DNA from: Azospirillum sp. SYSU D00513
GTDB taxonomy: Bacteria; Pseudomonadota; Alphaproteobacteria; Azospirillales; Azospirillaceae
Reading direction: 5' to 3'
NCBI RefSeq assembly: GCF_017356015.1
Contig: NZ_JAFIQV010000007.1
Coordinates: 124,001 to 188,000 of the forward strand
Length of the DNA: 64,000 nt
Shown: positions 1 through 9,212 of the stretch, in pieces
Numbering within the stretch: position 1 is the first letter of the stretch
Layout of the letters: the number at the start of each line of letters is the position of its first letter
Program-made: the position numbers and the translations under genes
The notes under the pieces: generated by a model
What the model saw: only the letters and a program-made list of their open reading frames with translations
Databases searched by the model: none
What the model was told of the DNA's origin: nothing

Positions 1-1
1 C

Positions 2-205
2 ACCCACGACCTCGGCGTCGCGGCCCGGCTCGCCGACGAGGTGGCGGTGATGCAGGGTGGGCGGATCGTGGAGACCGCCCCCACCGCGCGGCTCTTCGCC
101 GCCCCCGCCCACCGCCACACGCGCGATCTGCTCGCTGCCCACGCCATGCTCTGCGCGGACGACCGTCCACCCGCCAAGACAGCGACCGTCGGGGCAGTGG
201 CATGA
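2..205 (+). CDS. nikD: NikD-like ABC transporter ATP-binding protein, 3' end only
   Basis: Only the last 67 residues lie in the window; the gene starts upstream. The visible part begins at the H-loop ([18 protein letters not shown]), continues through the D-x-V-x-V-M-x-x-G-x-I-V-E strand typical of oligopeptide/nickel ATPases, and ends in a short oligopeptide-transporter C-terminal tail. Its TGA overlaps the ATG of the next gene in an ATGA, so the two ATPases are translationally coupled, as NikD and NikE are. The substrate is inferred only from the partner gene; another metal or a peptide is possible. Confidence 0.75.
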   Translation, partial: THDLGVAARLADEVAVMQGGRIVETAPTARLFAAPAHRHTRDLLAAHAMLCADDRPPAKTATVGAVA

Positions 206-978
206 CCCTTCTGGCCCTGGAGGGCGTCGGCAAGTCCTACCGTCCCGGCCATCCCGTCCTGCGCGGCCTCGACCTCGCCGTGCGGGACGGGGAATGGCTG
301 GGGCTGCTGGGGCAAAGCGGCTGCGGCAAGAGCACGCTCGCCCGCATCGCCCTGGGGCTGGAGCGGCCGGACACGGGCGCCGTCCTGTACCGGGGCCGGC
401 CGCTCGCCGGACTGCGCGGGGCGGAGGCCAGACAGGCCCGGCGCGACCTCCAGCTCGTCTTCCAGAGCGCCGCCGTCTCCCTCAACCCGCGCCTGACCGC
501 CGGCGCCTCCATCGCCGAGCCACTGCGCAACTTCGAGCCGCTGGACCGCCGGGGCCGGGCGGCGCGCGTGGCCGAACTGCTGGAAATGGTGGGGCTCAGG
601 CCCGAGGATGCCGGAAAGCTGCCGGGCCAGTTCAGCGGCGGGCAGCTCCAGCGGATCTGCATCGCCCGCGCGCTCGCCCCGACCCCGAGGCTGATCGTGA
701 TGGACGAGGCGGTCAGCAGCCTCGACCTCGTCGGGCAGGCCCGGCTTCTCGACCTTCTGGCCGGCCTGCGGCGGAGTCTGGGCACCGCCTGCCTCTTCAT
801 CACCCACGAGATCCGGCTGGCCCGCCGCTTCTGCGACCGGGTGGCAGTGATGGACGGGGGCCGGATCGTCGAGGAGGGTCCCGCCGCGGGCATAGAGAGC
901 ATGGCCCGCCATCCGGCCGCCCGCGCCCTCTTCGACGCCGTCCTGCCCCCCCTGCCGCCGGGGATGGCCGCGCGGTGA
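202..978 (+). CDS. nikE: Nickel import ATP-binding protein NikE-like
   Basis: This 258-residue ABC ATPase would power a NikABCDE-type nickel or oligopeptide importer at the inner membrane. The Walker A motif GQSGCGKST is near residue 43, the signature FSGGQLQR near 144, and Walker B is [16 protein letters not shown]. The DEAVS-LDL wording, the following [20 protein letters not shown] stretch and the C-terminal AVLPPLP are hallmarks I recognise from E. coli NikE rather than DppF or OppF. It starts inside the stop of the preceding ATPase gene, and its own stop overlaps the GTG of the recombinase-like gene. A polyhistidine protein gene lies just downstream, which fits a metal role. Confidence 0.82.
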   Translation: MTLLALEGVGKSYRPGHPVLRGLDLAVRDGEWLGLLGQSGCGKSTLARIALGLERPDTGAVLYRGRPLAGLRGAEARQARRDLQLVFQSAAVSLNPRLTAGASIAEPLRNFEPLDRRGRAARVAELLEMVGLRPEDAGKLPGQFSGGQLQRICIARALAPTPRLIVMDEAVSSLDLVGQARLLDLLAGLRRSLGTACLFITHEIRLARRFCDRVAVMDGGRIVEEGPAAGIESMARHPAARALFDAVLPPLPPGMAAR

Positions 979-1832
979 CGGAAACGGGGAAGCCGCTGGA
1001 CGCCACGCCTGAAGCGCTGCTCGACGGCTGGCTCGCGGCGAAGGCCGGCAGCCCCCGCACGCGGGACGCCTACCGGCGCGACGTTCTCTGCTTCCTGGAG
1101 CATGCCGCCCGCGCGGGCGCCTCTGACGGTCCGGCCCTGGCGGCGCTCGGCGCCGATGACTTCAGGGGCTTCGCCGAGGCGATGGAGCGCGCGGGCGCCA
1201 CCCCGGCGACGGTCGCCCGCCGGCTGTCGGCCCTGCGCGGCTTCTACGGCCATATACGGGCCTGCGGCCTGCTGGCCGACCCCACGCTCGGCGGCATCGG
1301 CGGCCCCGCCGTTCCCCGCCGGCCGGCGCCCGCCATCGCGCCCGGCGCGGGGCAGCGCGCCCTGTCGCTCGTCGGGCTGATGAGCGACGAGCCGTGGGTC
1401 GGCAAGCGGGACCGCGCGGTGCTCTCGCTGATGCTGCTCGCCGGGCTGAAGATCGGCGAGGTTCTGGCCCTGTCCCGTGCGGACTTTTCGCGGGACGGGC
1501 CGCCCACGCTCCGGCTCGACGGCGGAGCGCGGGGGCTGCGCCTGCCGCCCGCAGCGGCAGAGGCGCTGGCCGATTACCTGCGCGCCTGCCCGCGCGACCT
1601 GCGGGCCGGCGAACCGCTCTTCGTCGGGGAGCGCGGCGGGCCGCTCAACCCTGGCGTGGTGCAGCGGCAGATGCGCCGGCTGCGCGCCCATCTCGGCCTG
1701 CCGCCGGGAACGACGCCGCACGCCTTGCGCCAGGCCTTCGCCCGCGAGCTGCTGGCCTCCGGGACCGGGATCGACCGGCTGCAGGCCGAACTCGGCCTCG
1801 CCCACCGCGCGACCTCACGACGCTACCGCTGA
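975..1832 (+). CDS. Degenerate tyrosine recombinase (XerC/D-like fold)
   Basis: This 285-residue protein starts at a GTG overlapping the nikE stop (GTGA). Residues about 10-100 look like the SAM-like core-binding domain (SPRTRDAYRRDVLCFLEHA, then TVARRLSALRGFYGHI), and 125-285 like the catalytic domain. The first catalytic Arg, normally in TGLRxSE, is Lys159 (AGLKIGEV). The usual GKGxKxR hairpin with its Lys is absent (GGARGLRL), and the LGH histidine reads LGL. HALR (His249/Arg252) and Tyr284 remain, but the protein ends one residue after the Tyr and lacks the usual C-terminal helix. It may be a catalytically dead DNA-binding relative or a decaying gene. Confidence 0.7.
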   Translation: MTETGKPLDATPEALLDGWLAAKAGSPRTRDAYRRDVLCFLEHAARAGASDGPALAALGADDFRGFAEAMERAGATPATVARRLSALRGFYGHIRACGLLADPTLGGIGGPAVPRRPAPAIAPGAGQRALSLVGLMSDEPWVGKRDRAVLSLMLLAGLKIGEVLALSRADFSRDGPPTLRLDGGARGLRLPPAAAEALADYLRACPRDLRAGEPLFVGERGGPLNPGVVQRQMRRLRAHLGLPPGTTPHALRQAFARELLASGTGIDRLQAELGLAHRATSRRYR

Positions 1833-1846
1833 CACACTGCCGGCCG

Positions 1847-2137
1847 TCAGTGGCTGTGACCGTGCTCATCATCGTGCGGCCCCAGCTCCTCCGGAGCGTG
1901 GACATGCTCGTGCGGCTTCAGCTCATGGACCGCGTCGTCGTGGCGGTGATCCGCGTCGTGGCCGTGACTGTGATCATGGCTGTGGCCGTGCGGATGGCGG
2001 TGCTGGTGGATGTGCTCGTGCGTGTGCGTGTGGGCGTGTTCGTGGCTGTGGACCAGATCGCCATGCCGGTGCTCGTGCGTGTGCACATGGGTGTGCGGGT
2101 GCGTGTGGACGTGCCGGTGCTCGTGGCTGCCCTTCAT
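1847..2137 (-). CDS. Polyhistidine metal-binding protein
   Basis: The product is 96 residues, of which I count 37 as histidine. Most alternate as x-His dipeptides (HEHRHVHTHPHTHVHTHEH and similar). There is no signal peptide or membrane segment, so it should be cytoplasmic. A strong Shine-Dalgarno GGGGGAGGAA (2145-2154) sits 7 nt before the ATG, so this is a real gene and not low-complexity noise. Such proteins (Hpn, HypB His tails, ZIP loops) bind Ni, Zn or Co. Its place beside nikD/nikE, with a convergent 3' end only 14 nt from the recombinase gene, suggests nickel buffering or storage. Function is inferred from composition and context alone. Confidence 0.75.
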   Translation of the reverse strand: MKGSHEHRHVHTHPHTHVHTHEHRHGDLVHSHEHAHTHTHEHIHQHRHPHGHSHDHSHGHDADHRHDDAVHELKPHEHVHAPEELGPHDDEHGHSH

Positions 2138-2292
2138 GGCCGGGTTCCTCCCCCTCGCTATGCTTCGCAGACCACATTCTAGGGCCTGCCATCCTCTCGG
2201 CGCGACTGTCCCGCGACGAATTCACCCCATTGCGTGTTGGATCCTCATGGCCGGCAAGGCTCCGGCTTCGATCGGATAAGGAAGGAAGGACG

Positions 2293-2562
2293 ATGCGTCA
2301 GAAGCTTACCGTCGTGGCCTGCGCGCTGGCCCTGTTCAGCCTCGGGGCCTGCGCCGACAACAGCATGTTCGGCTCGAACGACAGCGCCGGTTCGGGCAAC
2401 TCCATGGGCGCTGGCTCCGCTCCCGGGGCTACCCCGATGGCCGGATCGCGGTCCGGCGGCATGGACGCCGACGCGACCGGCGGCAACCGCGCCTACTACC
2501 CCGGCACGCTGGACGGCGAGGGAAGCCGCCTCTACGACACCGACACGCCCGGCGCGAACTGA
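2293..2562 (+). CDS. Small putative lipoprotein
   Basis: This 89-residue protein has a lipoprotein signal: MRQK, a hydrophobic core and the lipobox LGAC with Cys20. The rest is Gly/Ser/Ala/Met-rich and disordered, ending in YYPGTLDGEGSRLYDTDTPG. The ribosome site AAGGAAGGA is 5-6 nt before the ATG and fixes the start. It should be lipidated and exported, but I do not recognise a family. It is upstream of another envelope protein on the same strand, 183 nt away. Confidence 0.65.
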   Translation: MRQKLTVVACALALFSLGACADNSMFGSNDSAGSGNSMGAGSAPGATPMAGSRSGGMDADATGGNRAYYPGTLDGEGSRLYDTDTPGAN

Positions 2563-2745
2563 GCCCTGCCGGCTGGCGCCCTTCCCTGGTTCCACGCGGA
2601 CCGGGAAGGCTTCGACCGGCCGCCGGACGCCGTCTCCCAAGGAATAAAGCTCGCCCGGCCCCCGTTCATCTTGGATGAGGCACAAAGGCGCTCGGACCGC
2701 CCGTCCGGCGCCCCGCCTCGGAAACGAACGGGTTTGGAGCGAACG

Positions 2746-3585
2746 ATGTCCCGCATGCCCCTTACGGCGGCTTTCCTGGCCGGCACCCTGTCGATGGTGC
2801 CGGTCCTTTCCGGAACGGCCTGGGCCGATCCCTGGAAGGACGAGAGCGGCCATGGGCGCTACCGTCATGGTCACCATCACGAGGGAGAATGGCGAGGCGA
2901 CCGGGACGGCGGGCGCCGTGGCGACCGTGCCGAATGGAAGGAGGAATACTGGGACGGCAACTGCAAGGTCGAACGCAAGTGGGAGCGTGACGGCGACTAC
3001 AAGGAAGAGCGCAAATGCAAGGGCGGCCGCGACGACCACCGGCACCGCGAGCCGGTCTATGTCGTCCCGCCCCCCGCCCCTGCCCCGGTCTATGCCGTGC
3101 CCGCCCCGCAGAACAGCTACGACCCGTCGCCCGGCGTCTTCATGGGTGGCATGCCGATGGCGGTCGGCCCCGTGCCGGGCATGCCGGGCATCGCCTGCAA
3201 CCGCGACCTGATCGGCGGGCTGCTCGGCGGGGCGGCTGGCGGCGTGCTCGGGAACCAGTTCGGACGGGGTGCCGGGAACGCCGCCGCGACCATCGGCGGT
3301 GCCGTGATCGGCGCCATCGTCGGCGGCTCGATCGGGCGCGGCATGGACCAGGCGGACCAGGCCTGCGTCGGCCAAGCGCTGGAATACGGCCAGCCCAACC
3401 AGCCAATCGCCTGGCGGAACCCGGAAGGCGGCTGGTACCAAGTCACGCCCACACGCGGCTTCGAGCGGCACGGCAACCCCTGCCGCGAATATGTGACGGA
3501 AGCCAGCATCGACGGCCGCGGCCGCCAGCAGGTAACCGGCATGGCCTGCCGCGAGCCGGACGGCACATGGCGCATCCTGCGGTGA
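2746..3585 (+). CDS. Glycine-zipper 2TM outer-membrane protein (17 kDa antigen-like)
   Basis: This is a 279-residue exported protein with a signal peptide ending about ...SGTAWA. A very charged His/Arg/Glu-rich segment follows (residues about 28-100), then a Pro-rich linker, then a glycine-zipper segment (GLLGGAAGGVLGNQFGRGAGNAAATIGGAVIGAIVGGSIG compressed here as Gly-x3-Gly repeats near 163-202). The C-terminal domain carries two Cys (NPCREY and GMACREPDGTW) as in rickettsial 17 kDa antigen/RT0821 proteins. The start was chosen at the ATG with GGAG 7 nt upstream; an upstream in-frame start would add a non-signal leader. Role: envelope lipoprotein-like, exact function unknown. Confidence 0.7.
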   Translation: MSRMPLTAAFLAGTLSMVPVLSGTAWADPWKDESGHGRYRHGHHHEGEWRGDRDGGRRGDRAEWKEEYWDGNCKVERKWERDGDYKEERKCKGGRDDHRHREPVYVVPPPAPAPVYAVPAPQNSYDPSPGVFMGGMPMAVGPVPGMPGIACNRDLIGGLLGGAAGGVLGNQFGRGAGNAAATIGGAVIGAIVGGSIGRGMDQADQACVGQALEYGQPNQPIAWRNPEGGWYQVTPTRGFERHGNPCREYVTEASIDGRGRQQVTGMACREPDGTWRILR

Positions 3586-3723
3586 CGGCATCCCGCGGTT
3601 CTGGGAAAAGCCTCCGGGCCGAACGGGGTAAGCCCGGTTGAGGGGGATGGCGATGGCGGCTTCCCAAAGGCGATGGCGCTTCCAAGATTGACTCCATAGC
3701 CCATCGCCAGCAGCGGAGCCGCC

Positions 3724-4320
3724 ATGTTCGATCCCGCCGACATCGGTCGCATTTCCCCCGACGAGCAGGCCGAGGCCCTGCGCACGCTGATCGCCACCTT
3801 CGCCACCTCGGTCGTGCGTCCGGGAGCGCCCAAGCCGCGCAACGCCGTCTCCGCCGGCATCCTGGACATTCTGGACGAGGTCCCCGCCGACCGCGCGGAA
3901 GGTGTGGCCCAGCTCTTCGCCATGATGGCGCTGCGCCTGCGCCGCCGCGCCCGGCCGCGCCGCACCACCTTCCGCCTCGCATTGGAAACCGCCCTGCTCG
4001 CCCGCAGCTATGTCGGGGACGGCGCCCCGGCGGACGAGTCCGCCTATCTCGCCTCCGACCGCCCAGGGCTGGACACCATCGACCGGGCCTGCACCGACCT
4101 GCTCGACCGCATGGCGAGCGTGCCGGAGGCGGAGCAGCGGGCCTGGCTGGGCGCGCAGGTCGTCGCCAGCGCCCTGATCGACGCGGAACACCGCAACCGC
4201 CTCGACGACGCCGACCGCGACCTTGGCGACATGGCGGTCGCCGAGTTCCTGCTGCGCTCCACCGCGCAGTATCTCGCCGCGACGGCGGTCCGCACGCCCC
4301 AGCCCGAAGGCGGGAGCTGA
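3724..4320 (+). CDS. Uncharacterised 198-residue protein
   Basis: I do not recognise the family. The protein is predicted soluble and mostly helical, with a basic patch RLRRRARPRRTT near residue 75 and an acidic, Ala-rich C-terminal half. It has no signal peptide, membrane span or Cys motif. Its codon use matches the neighbouring housekeeping genes (strong third-position GC), which supports that it is coding. The ATG is preceded by GCGGAG 6 nt upstream. It is separated from both neighbours and probably transcribed alone. Confidence 0.6.
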   Translation: MFDPADIGRISPDEQAEALRTLIATFATSVVRPGAPKPRNAVSAGILDILDEVPADRAEGVAQLFAMMALRLRRRARPRRTTFRLALETALLARSYVGDGAPADESAYLASDRPGLDTIDRACTDLLDRMASVPEAEQRAWLGAQVVASALIDAEHRNRLDDADRDLGDMAVAEFLLRSTAQYLAATAVRTPQPEGGS

Positions 4321-4565
4321 CGCGCATCCCGACGCCTCCTCTGGCGCCTCAGCCTCCCCCGCCTATGCCCTTCGCCCGGTTATCCTCCCTCCGATTCGGG
4401 TAGGGGATATACAACCCGTTTCTGTGGTTCCTTGCTTGACCCGGCGGGATTGCCTGCGACAAGGTGATCTCCTTGCCTCGGCCTTGGCCGTGGATGAAGC
4501 CCGTGCATGCGGGAACGATTTGGCGCCGGCCGCTGGACCGGGACGGCGCGGGAGGGGGATAGGGC

Positions 4566-5453
4566 ATGACCCGCTACACGGGCGTTTACGGCTTTCCGGA
4601 ATCGGCGGATGGAGCGCGGCGCCTCGCCGAGGCGCTCGGGGTGCCCTGCCACATCGCGGAACTGCACCGCTTCCCCGACGGCGAAAGCCTCGTCCGGCTG
4701 CCGGAAACGCTGGAGCGGGCCGTGGTCTACCGCTCCCTTGACCGGCCGAACGACAAGCTGGTGGAGCTGACGCTGGCCGCCTCCGTGCTGCGCCGGCAGG
4801 GTGCCTCGGAGATTTGCCTCGTGGCGCCCTACATGGCCTACATGCGCCAGGACGCGGTCTTCCGGCCGGGCGAGCCGGTCAGCCAGACCATCGTCGGCGA
4901 GTGGCTGGGCCGCTGCTTCGACCGGTTCGTCTGCGTCGAGCCGCACCTTCACCGCACCCACACGCTGGACGAGGTGTTCGTCGGACGCCCCTCCATCGCC
5001 CTGTCCGGCGCCGGCCCGATCGTGGAGCGGCTGCGCGCCGAGGGGGTTCCGGCGGGCACCGTCATCGTCGGGCCGGACGAGGAGTCGGCCCCGCTGGTCG
5101 AGGGCATCGCCGGGCCGCTCGGGCTGGTGCCGGTGGTCGGCCGGAAGGTCCGGCGCGGCGACCGGGACGTGACCGTCGAGCTGCCGCCGGACGCGCCGAT
5201 GGAGGGCCGGCCGGTGATCATCGTGGACGACGTGATCAGCTCGGGCATGACCATCTTCTGCTGCGCGCGCGAGGCGCGGGCGCGCGGCGCCTCCTCCCTG
5301 CGGGTGTTCGGGGTGCACGCGCTGTTCGGCCCGGACGTCGCCGCCCGCTTCGAGGCGGAAGGGCTGGGCACGCCGCTCTCCTGCGACGGCGTGCCCCACC
5401 CGACCAACGGATTGCCGCTGGCCCGCCTGATCGCCGACGCCCTGTTGTCTTGA
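4566..5453 (+). CDS. Ribose-phosphate pyrophosphokinase paralogue (PRPP synthetase family)
   Basis: This 295-residue protein has the two-domain PRPP synthetase/phosphoribosyltransferase architecture. The N-terminal half has ELHRFPDGESLVRLPE, like the ATP-binding FPDGE motif, and later APYMAYMRQD (compare PYxxYxRQD). The C-terminal half has the PRPP loop VIIVDDVISSGMT. The family makes PRPP from ribose-5-phosphate and ATP for nucleotide synthesis. It is shorter than the usual 310-320 residues and diverges in the flexible loop, so it is probably a second, non-canonical copy and not the main prs. The ATG follows GGGAGGGGGATAGGGC. Confidence 0.72.
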   Translation: MTRYTGVYGFPESADGARRLAEALGVPCHIAELHRFPDGESLVRLPETLERAVVYRSLDRPNDKLVELTLAASVLRRQGASEICLVAPYMAYMRQDAVFRPGEPVSQTIVGEWLGRCFDRFVCVEPHLHRTHTLDEVFVGRPSIALSGAGPIVERLRAEGVPAGTVIVGPDEESAPLVEGIAGPLGLVPVVGRKVRRGDRDVTVELPPDAPMEGRPVIIVDDVISSGMTIFCCAREARARGASSLRVFGVHALFGPDVAARFEAEGLGTPLSCDGVPHPTNGLPLARLIADALLS

Positions 5454-5583
5454 TGCCCAATGTCCCGACATGTTGCCGTCGTGACATCCCGGAGTCCTGA
5501 ACCCTCCCATTCCGCGCATTCGAGGTAACAAGGACAGGGCTTCTGATGTAGCATCCCCGGCGAAGGGGTCGCGGGAGGCGGTG

Positions 5584-6090
5584 ATGGTGAAGGTTTCGGA
5601 TGTCGTGCTTCAGATGGCGCGCAAGCTGACCGAGGACATCGTCCGCCTGCGGCGCCGGCGGGAGGCGGGAAAACCGAAGACCTTCCCCCACTTCCGCGGC
5701 ATCCGCGACCTGCATCTGGACATCCAGGGTCTGATCTTCTCGATCCAGGACCGGATCGTGCCGGCGGGACCGAGCCTGCCGCCGAACTTCGCGCAATGGG
5801 TCATCCGCCAGAAGCTGACGGCCATCGCCATCTTCACGGACATCAGCCACGACTTCATCAGCGACCCGCCGCTGGCGCTTACCTCCTCGCTCGGCGCCTT
5901 CGACGTGCTCCAGTCGGAGCACAAGGCCTTCACCGAGACGCTGAACGCCTTCGACATGATGCTGATGGAAGCGGGCATCGACGACAAGACCGCCGACGAG
6001 CTGGACGCCACCCGCACCAAGATCGAACAGATCCTGGTGATGATCGGGGCGCTTCTCCAGACCAGCCCGAAGGTGCTGGAGGAGTTCTGA
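5584..6090 (+). CDS. Uncharacterised helical protein, about 168 residues
   Basis: I recognise no family. The protein is cytosolic-looking and largely alpha-helical, with amphipathic segments (VSDVVLQMARKLTEDIVRLRRRRE near the N-terminus) and a C-terminal helical run KIEQILVMIGALLQTSPKVLEEF. GGGAGGCG precedes the start; a GTG one codon earlier (5581) is an equally possible start. It stands alone between the PRPP-synthetase paralogue and the c-di-GMP enzyme, and its GC-rich third positions match both. A histidine-phosphotransfer or four-helix fold could be tested by structure prediction. Confidence 0.55.
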   Translation: MVKVSDVVLQMARKLTEDIVRLRRRREAGKPKTFPHFRGIRDLHLDIQGLIFSIQDRIVPAGPSLPPNFAQWVIRQKLTAIAIFTDISHDFISDPPLALTSSLGAFDVLQSEHKAFTETLNAFDMMLMEAGIDDKTADELDATRTKIEQILVMIGALLQTSPKVLEEF

Positions 6091-6253
6091 TCCCCCCTAC
6101 CCGGGCGCAGGACTACCTGGGGTTCGTGCAGGCCACTTTACATACGCCTATCGTTATAGGTAAACTTCGAGCCGAACAAGGGCTGTCCGTCGAACGGGCG
6201 GCTGCCGGGGACGGGAGAGCCGCCCCGCCAGCCAACACTGCCGCGGGAGAAGC

Positions 6254-9130
6254 ATGGTCTGGCTCAAGACAACCTCGGCCCGCATCGCCGACGCCGCCCC
6301 CAACGGTTACGACAAGGTCGGCCATCACGTCTTCGAGTCCGCGGCGTCCGACCCGCGCGGCCGGAGCCCGACGGTCGGCGACTACCATCGCCGGCTTCCC
6401 TGGCTGGCGCTGACCGCGGGTCTGCTCCTGACGATGCTGGTCTGGCACCAGGCATCCCAGACCGTGCGGGCGGACGCCCAGCACCGTTTCTCGTTGCGCG
6501 TCGCCAAGCTGCACAGCCGGATCAACGACTACACCCGGACCTATGAGCAGGTCGCCCGGTCCGCCGCCGCCCTGATGAACGCCTTCCCGGACACGAGCCG
6601 GCTGCAGTGGCAGCGCTACATCGAGGGGCTGGAGCTTGGGGAGAGTTTCCCCGGCATCGTGTCCGTCGCCCTCGCCCGGCGGGTCATGCCCGGCACCGAG
6701 GCGGAAACCGAATCGGCCGCCCATGCGGACGGCGTGACGTCCTTCCGGATCCGTCCCGTGCCGGCCACGGGGGAGCGCGTCGTCAATTTCTACACCTCCC
6801 CGAACACCGAATCGAACCGGATCGCGCTGGGCTACGACCTGATGTCCGACGCGACGCGCCGGACCGCTGTCGAACGCACCCGCGACACCGGCTTCCCGTC
6901 CGTCTCGCCGCTCGTGACGCTGAAGATCGACGAGGAGCAGGGCGCGCAGCCGTCCTTCATCCTCTTCCAGAGCGTCTATCGCGGGGGCGGCGTGCCGGCC
7001 ACGCTGGAGGAACGCCGCCAGGCCTTCGCCGGGGTGGTGCTGCTGCCGATCCGCGTCAACCCGCTCCTCGCCTCGGTGCATGACGAGGAAAGCTCGGACA
7101 TCGCGATCCGTCTCTTCGACAACCCGGCGAACGCCAGGGCGGCGGCGACGCCCGAGCGGATCCTGACCCGCGGCAAGGCGCTGCTGAGCCGGGAGGTCAC
7201 CGCTGCTGCGGACCGGCCCTTCCTGACCGACATCCGGGAGATCCGGATGGGTGGCAGGGACTGGACGCTCCGCTTCGACACGCAGCCCGGATTCGAGACG
7301 GGCGAGCAGCACTGGTGGCCCCTGCTCGTCCTCGGCTCGGGCACGGCGCTGAGCGTCTCGCTCTTCATCCTGCTGTGGACGCTGACCATGACGCGCCGGC
7401 GGGCCGAGCAGCTCGCCCAACGCATGACCGCCTCGCTCCGCCGCCGCGAGGCGGAGCTGCACCAGCTCTTCAGTCAGGCGCCGCTTGGCATCGCGCTGAT
7501 CGGCGCCGACGGCCATGTCGAGGACTGCAACGCCGCCTTCGCGCGGGTGACCGGGGCGCCGCGCGACCGGCTGATCGGCTTCGACACGCTGGCCCAGCTG
7601 AAGGACGCCACCCTCGTCGCCGCCATCGAGAACGCCATCGCCGGACGGAGCGCCAGCCTGGAGGTCGAGCAGCTGAGCTTCGCCGGCGGCCGCGCCAGCC
7701 ATGTCAGCGTTCATCTCCAGCCGGTCTACGAGCAGCAGGAGCTGCTGTTCGTCCAGGCCTTCATCGAGGACATCGGCGAGAAGCGCCGGGCCGAGCAGCA
7801 CATTCAATATCTCGCCCATTACGACTCGCTGACCGGCCTGCCGAACCGGGTCCTGCTGTTCGACCGACTGGGCCAGGCGCTGAGACTGGCGCGGCGCCAG
7901 GGGAGCAAGCTTGCCGTCCTCTTCATCGACCTCGACCGCTTCAAGGTCATCAACGACAGCCTGGGCCACTCCTACGGCGACGAGATCCTTCGCTCGGTCG
8001 CGCGGCGGCTGAGCGGCGGGCTGCGCGAGACGGACACGGTGGCGCGGCTCGGCGGAGACGAGTTCCTGATCGTCGTGCCCGGCATCGAGGAGCCCACGGA
8101 CGCCTCGGCCGTGGCGGAAAAGGTGCTGGCCCAGCTCGCCAGCCCCTTTGCGGTGCAGGGCAAGACCTTCAACGTCTCCCCGAGCATCGGCATCAGCCTG
8201 TTCCCCGACGACGCGGACGACGCCGAGGGGCTGATCCGCTGCGCCGACATCGCGATGTACAACGCCAAGGACGGCGGCCGGAACGCCTACCGGTTCGTGA
8301 CGAAGGAGATGGGCGCGCGCTCGCGCGAGCGGCTCGATCTGGAGGCCAGCCTGCGCCGCGCGCTCGGTGGCGACGAGCTGTTCCTCGTCTACCAGCCGCA
8401 GGTCCACATCACCGAGGGGCACGTCGTCGGGCTGGAGGCGCTGCTGCGCTGGCGACACCCCGAGGCCGGCCTGATCCAGCCCGACCGCTTCCTGTCCATC
8501 GCCGAGGAGACCGGCATGATCCAGGAAATCGGCGATTGGGTGCTGCACGAGGCCTGCGCCCAGATCCGCCGCTGGAAGGAGCGCCACGGGCTGTCGGTGC
8601 CGGTCGCGATCAACCTGTCGGGCACCCAGTTCCGCGACAAGGGGCTGCCCGACAAGATCGCCGCCGCGCTGGCCGCCGCCGGGCTGGAGGGACGCGACCT
8701 GGAGATCGAGGTCACCGAGAGCACCCTGATCGACGACATCCCCGCCGCCGTCGCCACGCTGCGCTCCCTGAAGGCGCGCGGCGTGCTGGTGGCGCTGGAC
8801 GATTTCGGCACCGGCTATTCCTCGCTCAGCTACCTGCACCGCTTCCCGATCGACAAGCTGAAGATCGACCGCTCCTTCATCAACGACCTGGAGCAGGACG
8901 GGATCGGCGATTCCATCCCCCGCGCCATCGTCGGGCTGGGCCGCAGCCTCGGCCTGTCCGTGGTGGCGGAGGGCGTGGAGACGGAGGGGCAGCTGAAGCT
9001 GCTGCGCCAGCTGAACTGCCAGAGCTACCAGGGCTATCTGTTCAGCCGCCCGCTGACCCCCGACGACCTGGAGCCCATGCTGTTCGGAACGCCCGGCGTC
9101 GGATCGCGCGAGACCGCGCCGGCCATCTAG
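6254..9130 (+). CDS. CHASE-PAS-GGDEF-EAL membrane c-di-GMP turnover protein
   Basis: This 958-residue sensor protein of the inner membrane has a short cytoplasmic N-terminus and TM1 (LPWLALTAGLLLTMLVW, about 49-66). A periplasmic CHASE-type domain follows (about 85-340), then TM2 (LLVLGSGTALSVSLFILLW, about 355-375) and a PAS domain (about 400-515). The diguanylate cyclase domain has an intact GGDEF at 600-604. The phosphodiesterase domain has an intact EAL (728-730) with the downstream motifs EVTEST, DDFGTGYSSL and KIDRSFI. Both active sites look complete, so it could synthesise and degrade c-di-GMP in response to an extracytoplasmic signal. GGAG precedes the ATG. Confidence 0.93.
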   Translation: MVWLKTTSARIADAAPNGYDKVGHHVFESAASDPRGRSPTVGDYHRRLPWLALTAGLLLTMLVWHQASQTVRADAQHRFSLRVAKLHSRINDYTRTYEQVARSAAALMNAFPDTSRLQWQRYIEGLELGESFPGIVSVALARRVMPGTEAETESAAHADGVTSFRIRPVPATGERVVNFYTSPNTESNRIALGYDLMSDATRRTAVERTRDTGFPSVSPLVTLKIDEEQGAQPSFILFQSVYRGGGVPATLEERRQAFAGVVLLPIRVNPLLASVHDEESSDIAIRLFDNPANARAAATPERILTRGKALLSREVTAAADRPFLTDIREIRMGGRDWTLRFDTQPGFETGEQHWWPLLVLGSGTALSVSLFILLWTLTMTRRRAEQLAQRMTASLRRREAELHQLFSQAPLGIALIGADGHVEDCNAAFARVTGAPRDRLIGFDTLAQLKDATLVAAIENAIAGRSASLEVEQLSFAGGRASHVSVHLQPVYEQQELLFVQAFIEDIGEKRRAEQHIQYLAHYDSLTGLPNRVLLFDRLGQALRLARRQGSKLAVLFIDLDRFKVINDSLGHSYGDEILRSVARRLSGGLRETDTVARLGGDEFLIVVPGIEEPTDASAVAEKVLAQLASPFAVQGKTFNVSPSIGISLFPDDADDAEGLIRCADIAMYNAKDGGRNAYRFVTKEMGARSRERLDLEASLRRALGGDELFLVYQPQVHITEGHVVGLEALLRWRHPEAGLIQPDRFLSIAEETGMIQEIGDWVLHEACAQIRRWKERHGLSVPVAINLSGTQFRDKGLPDKIAAALAAAGLEGRDLEIEVTESTLIDDIPAAVATLRSLKARGVLVALDDFGTGYSSLSYLHRFPIDKLKIDRSFINDLEQDGIGDSIPRAIVGLGRSLGLSVVAEGVETEGQLKLLRQLNCQSYQGYLFSRPLTPDDLEPMLFGTPGVGSRETAPAI

Positions 9131-9212
9131 AACGCGGCTCCCGGCCTCCGGAAAGAAGCGGCCGCCGCCGGACAACCGCCCGCGCCTGGGACGGCAGGCC
9201 GCCCCAAAATGA

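Noticed and set aside
2010..2279. Cys/Trp-rich plus-strand ORF opposite the His-rich gene
   Set aside because: It is the reverse reading of His codons (GTG/ATG pairs give Cys/Val/Trp) and has no ribosome site.
6147..6160. CCTAT/ATAGG short inverted repeat before the c-di-GMP gene
   Set aside because: Arms are only 5 bp and no promoter spacing fits; too weak to call.
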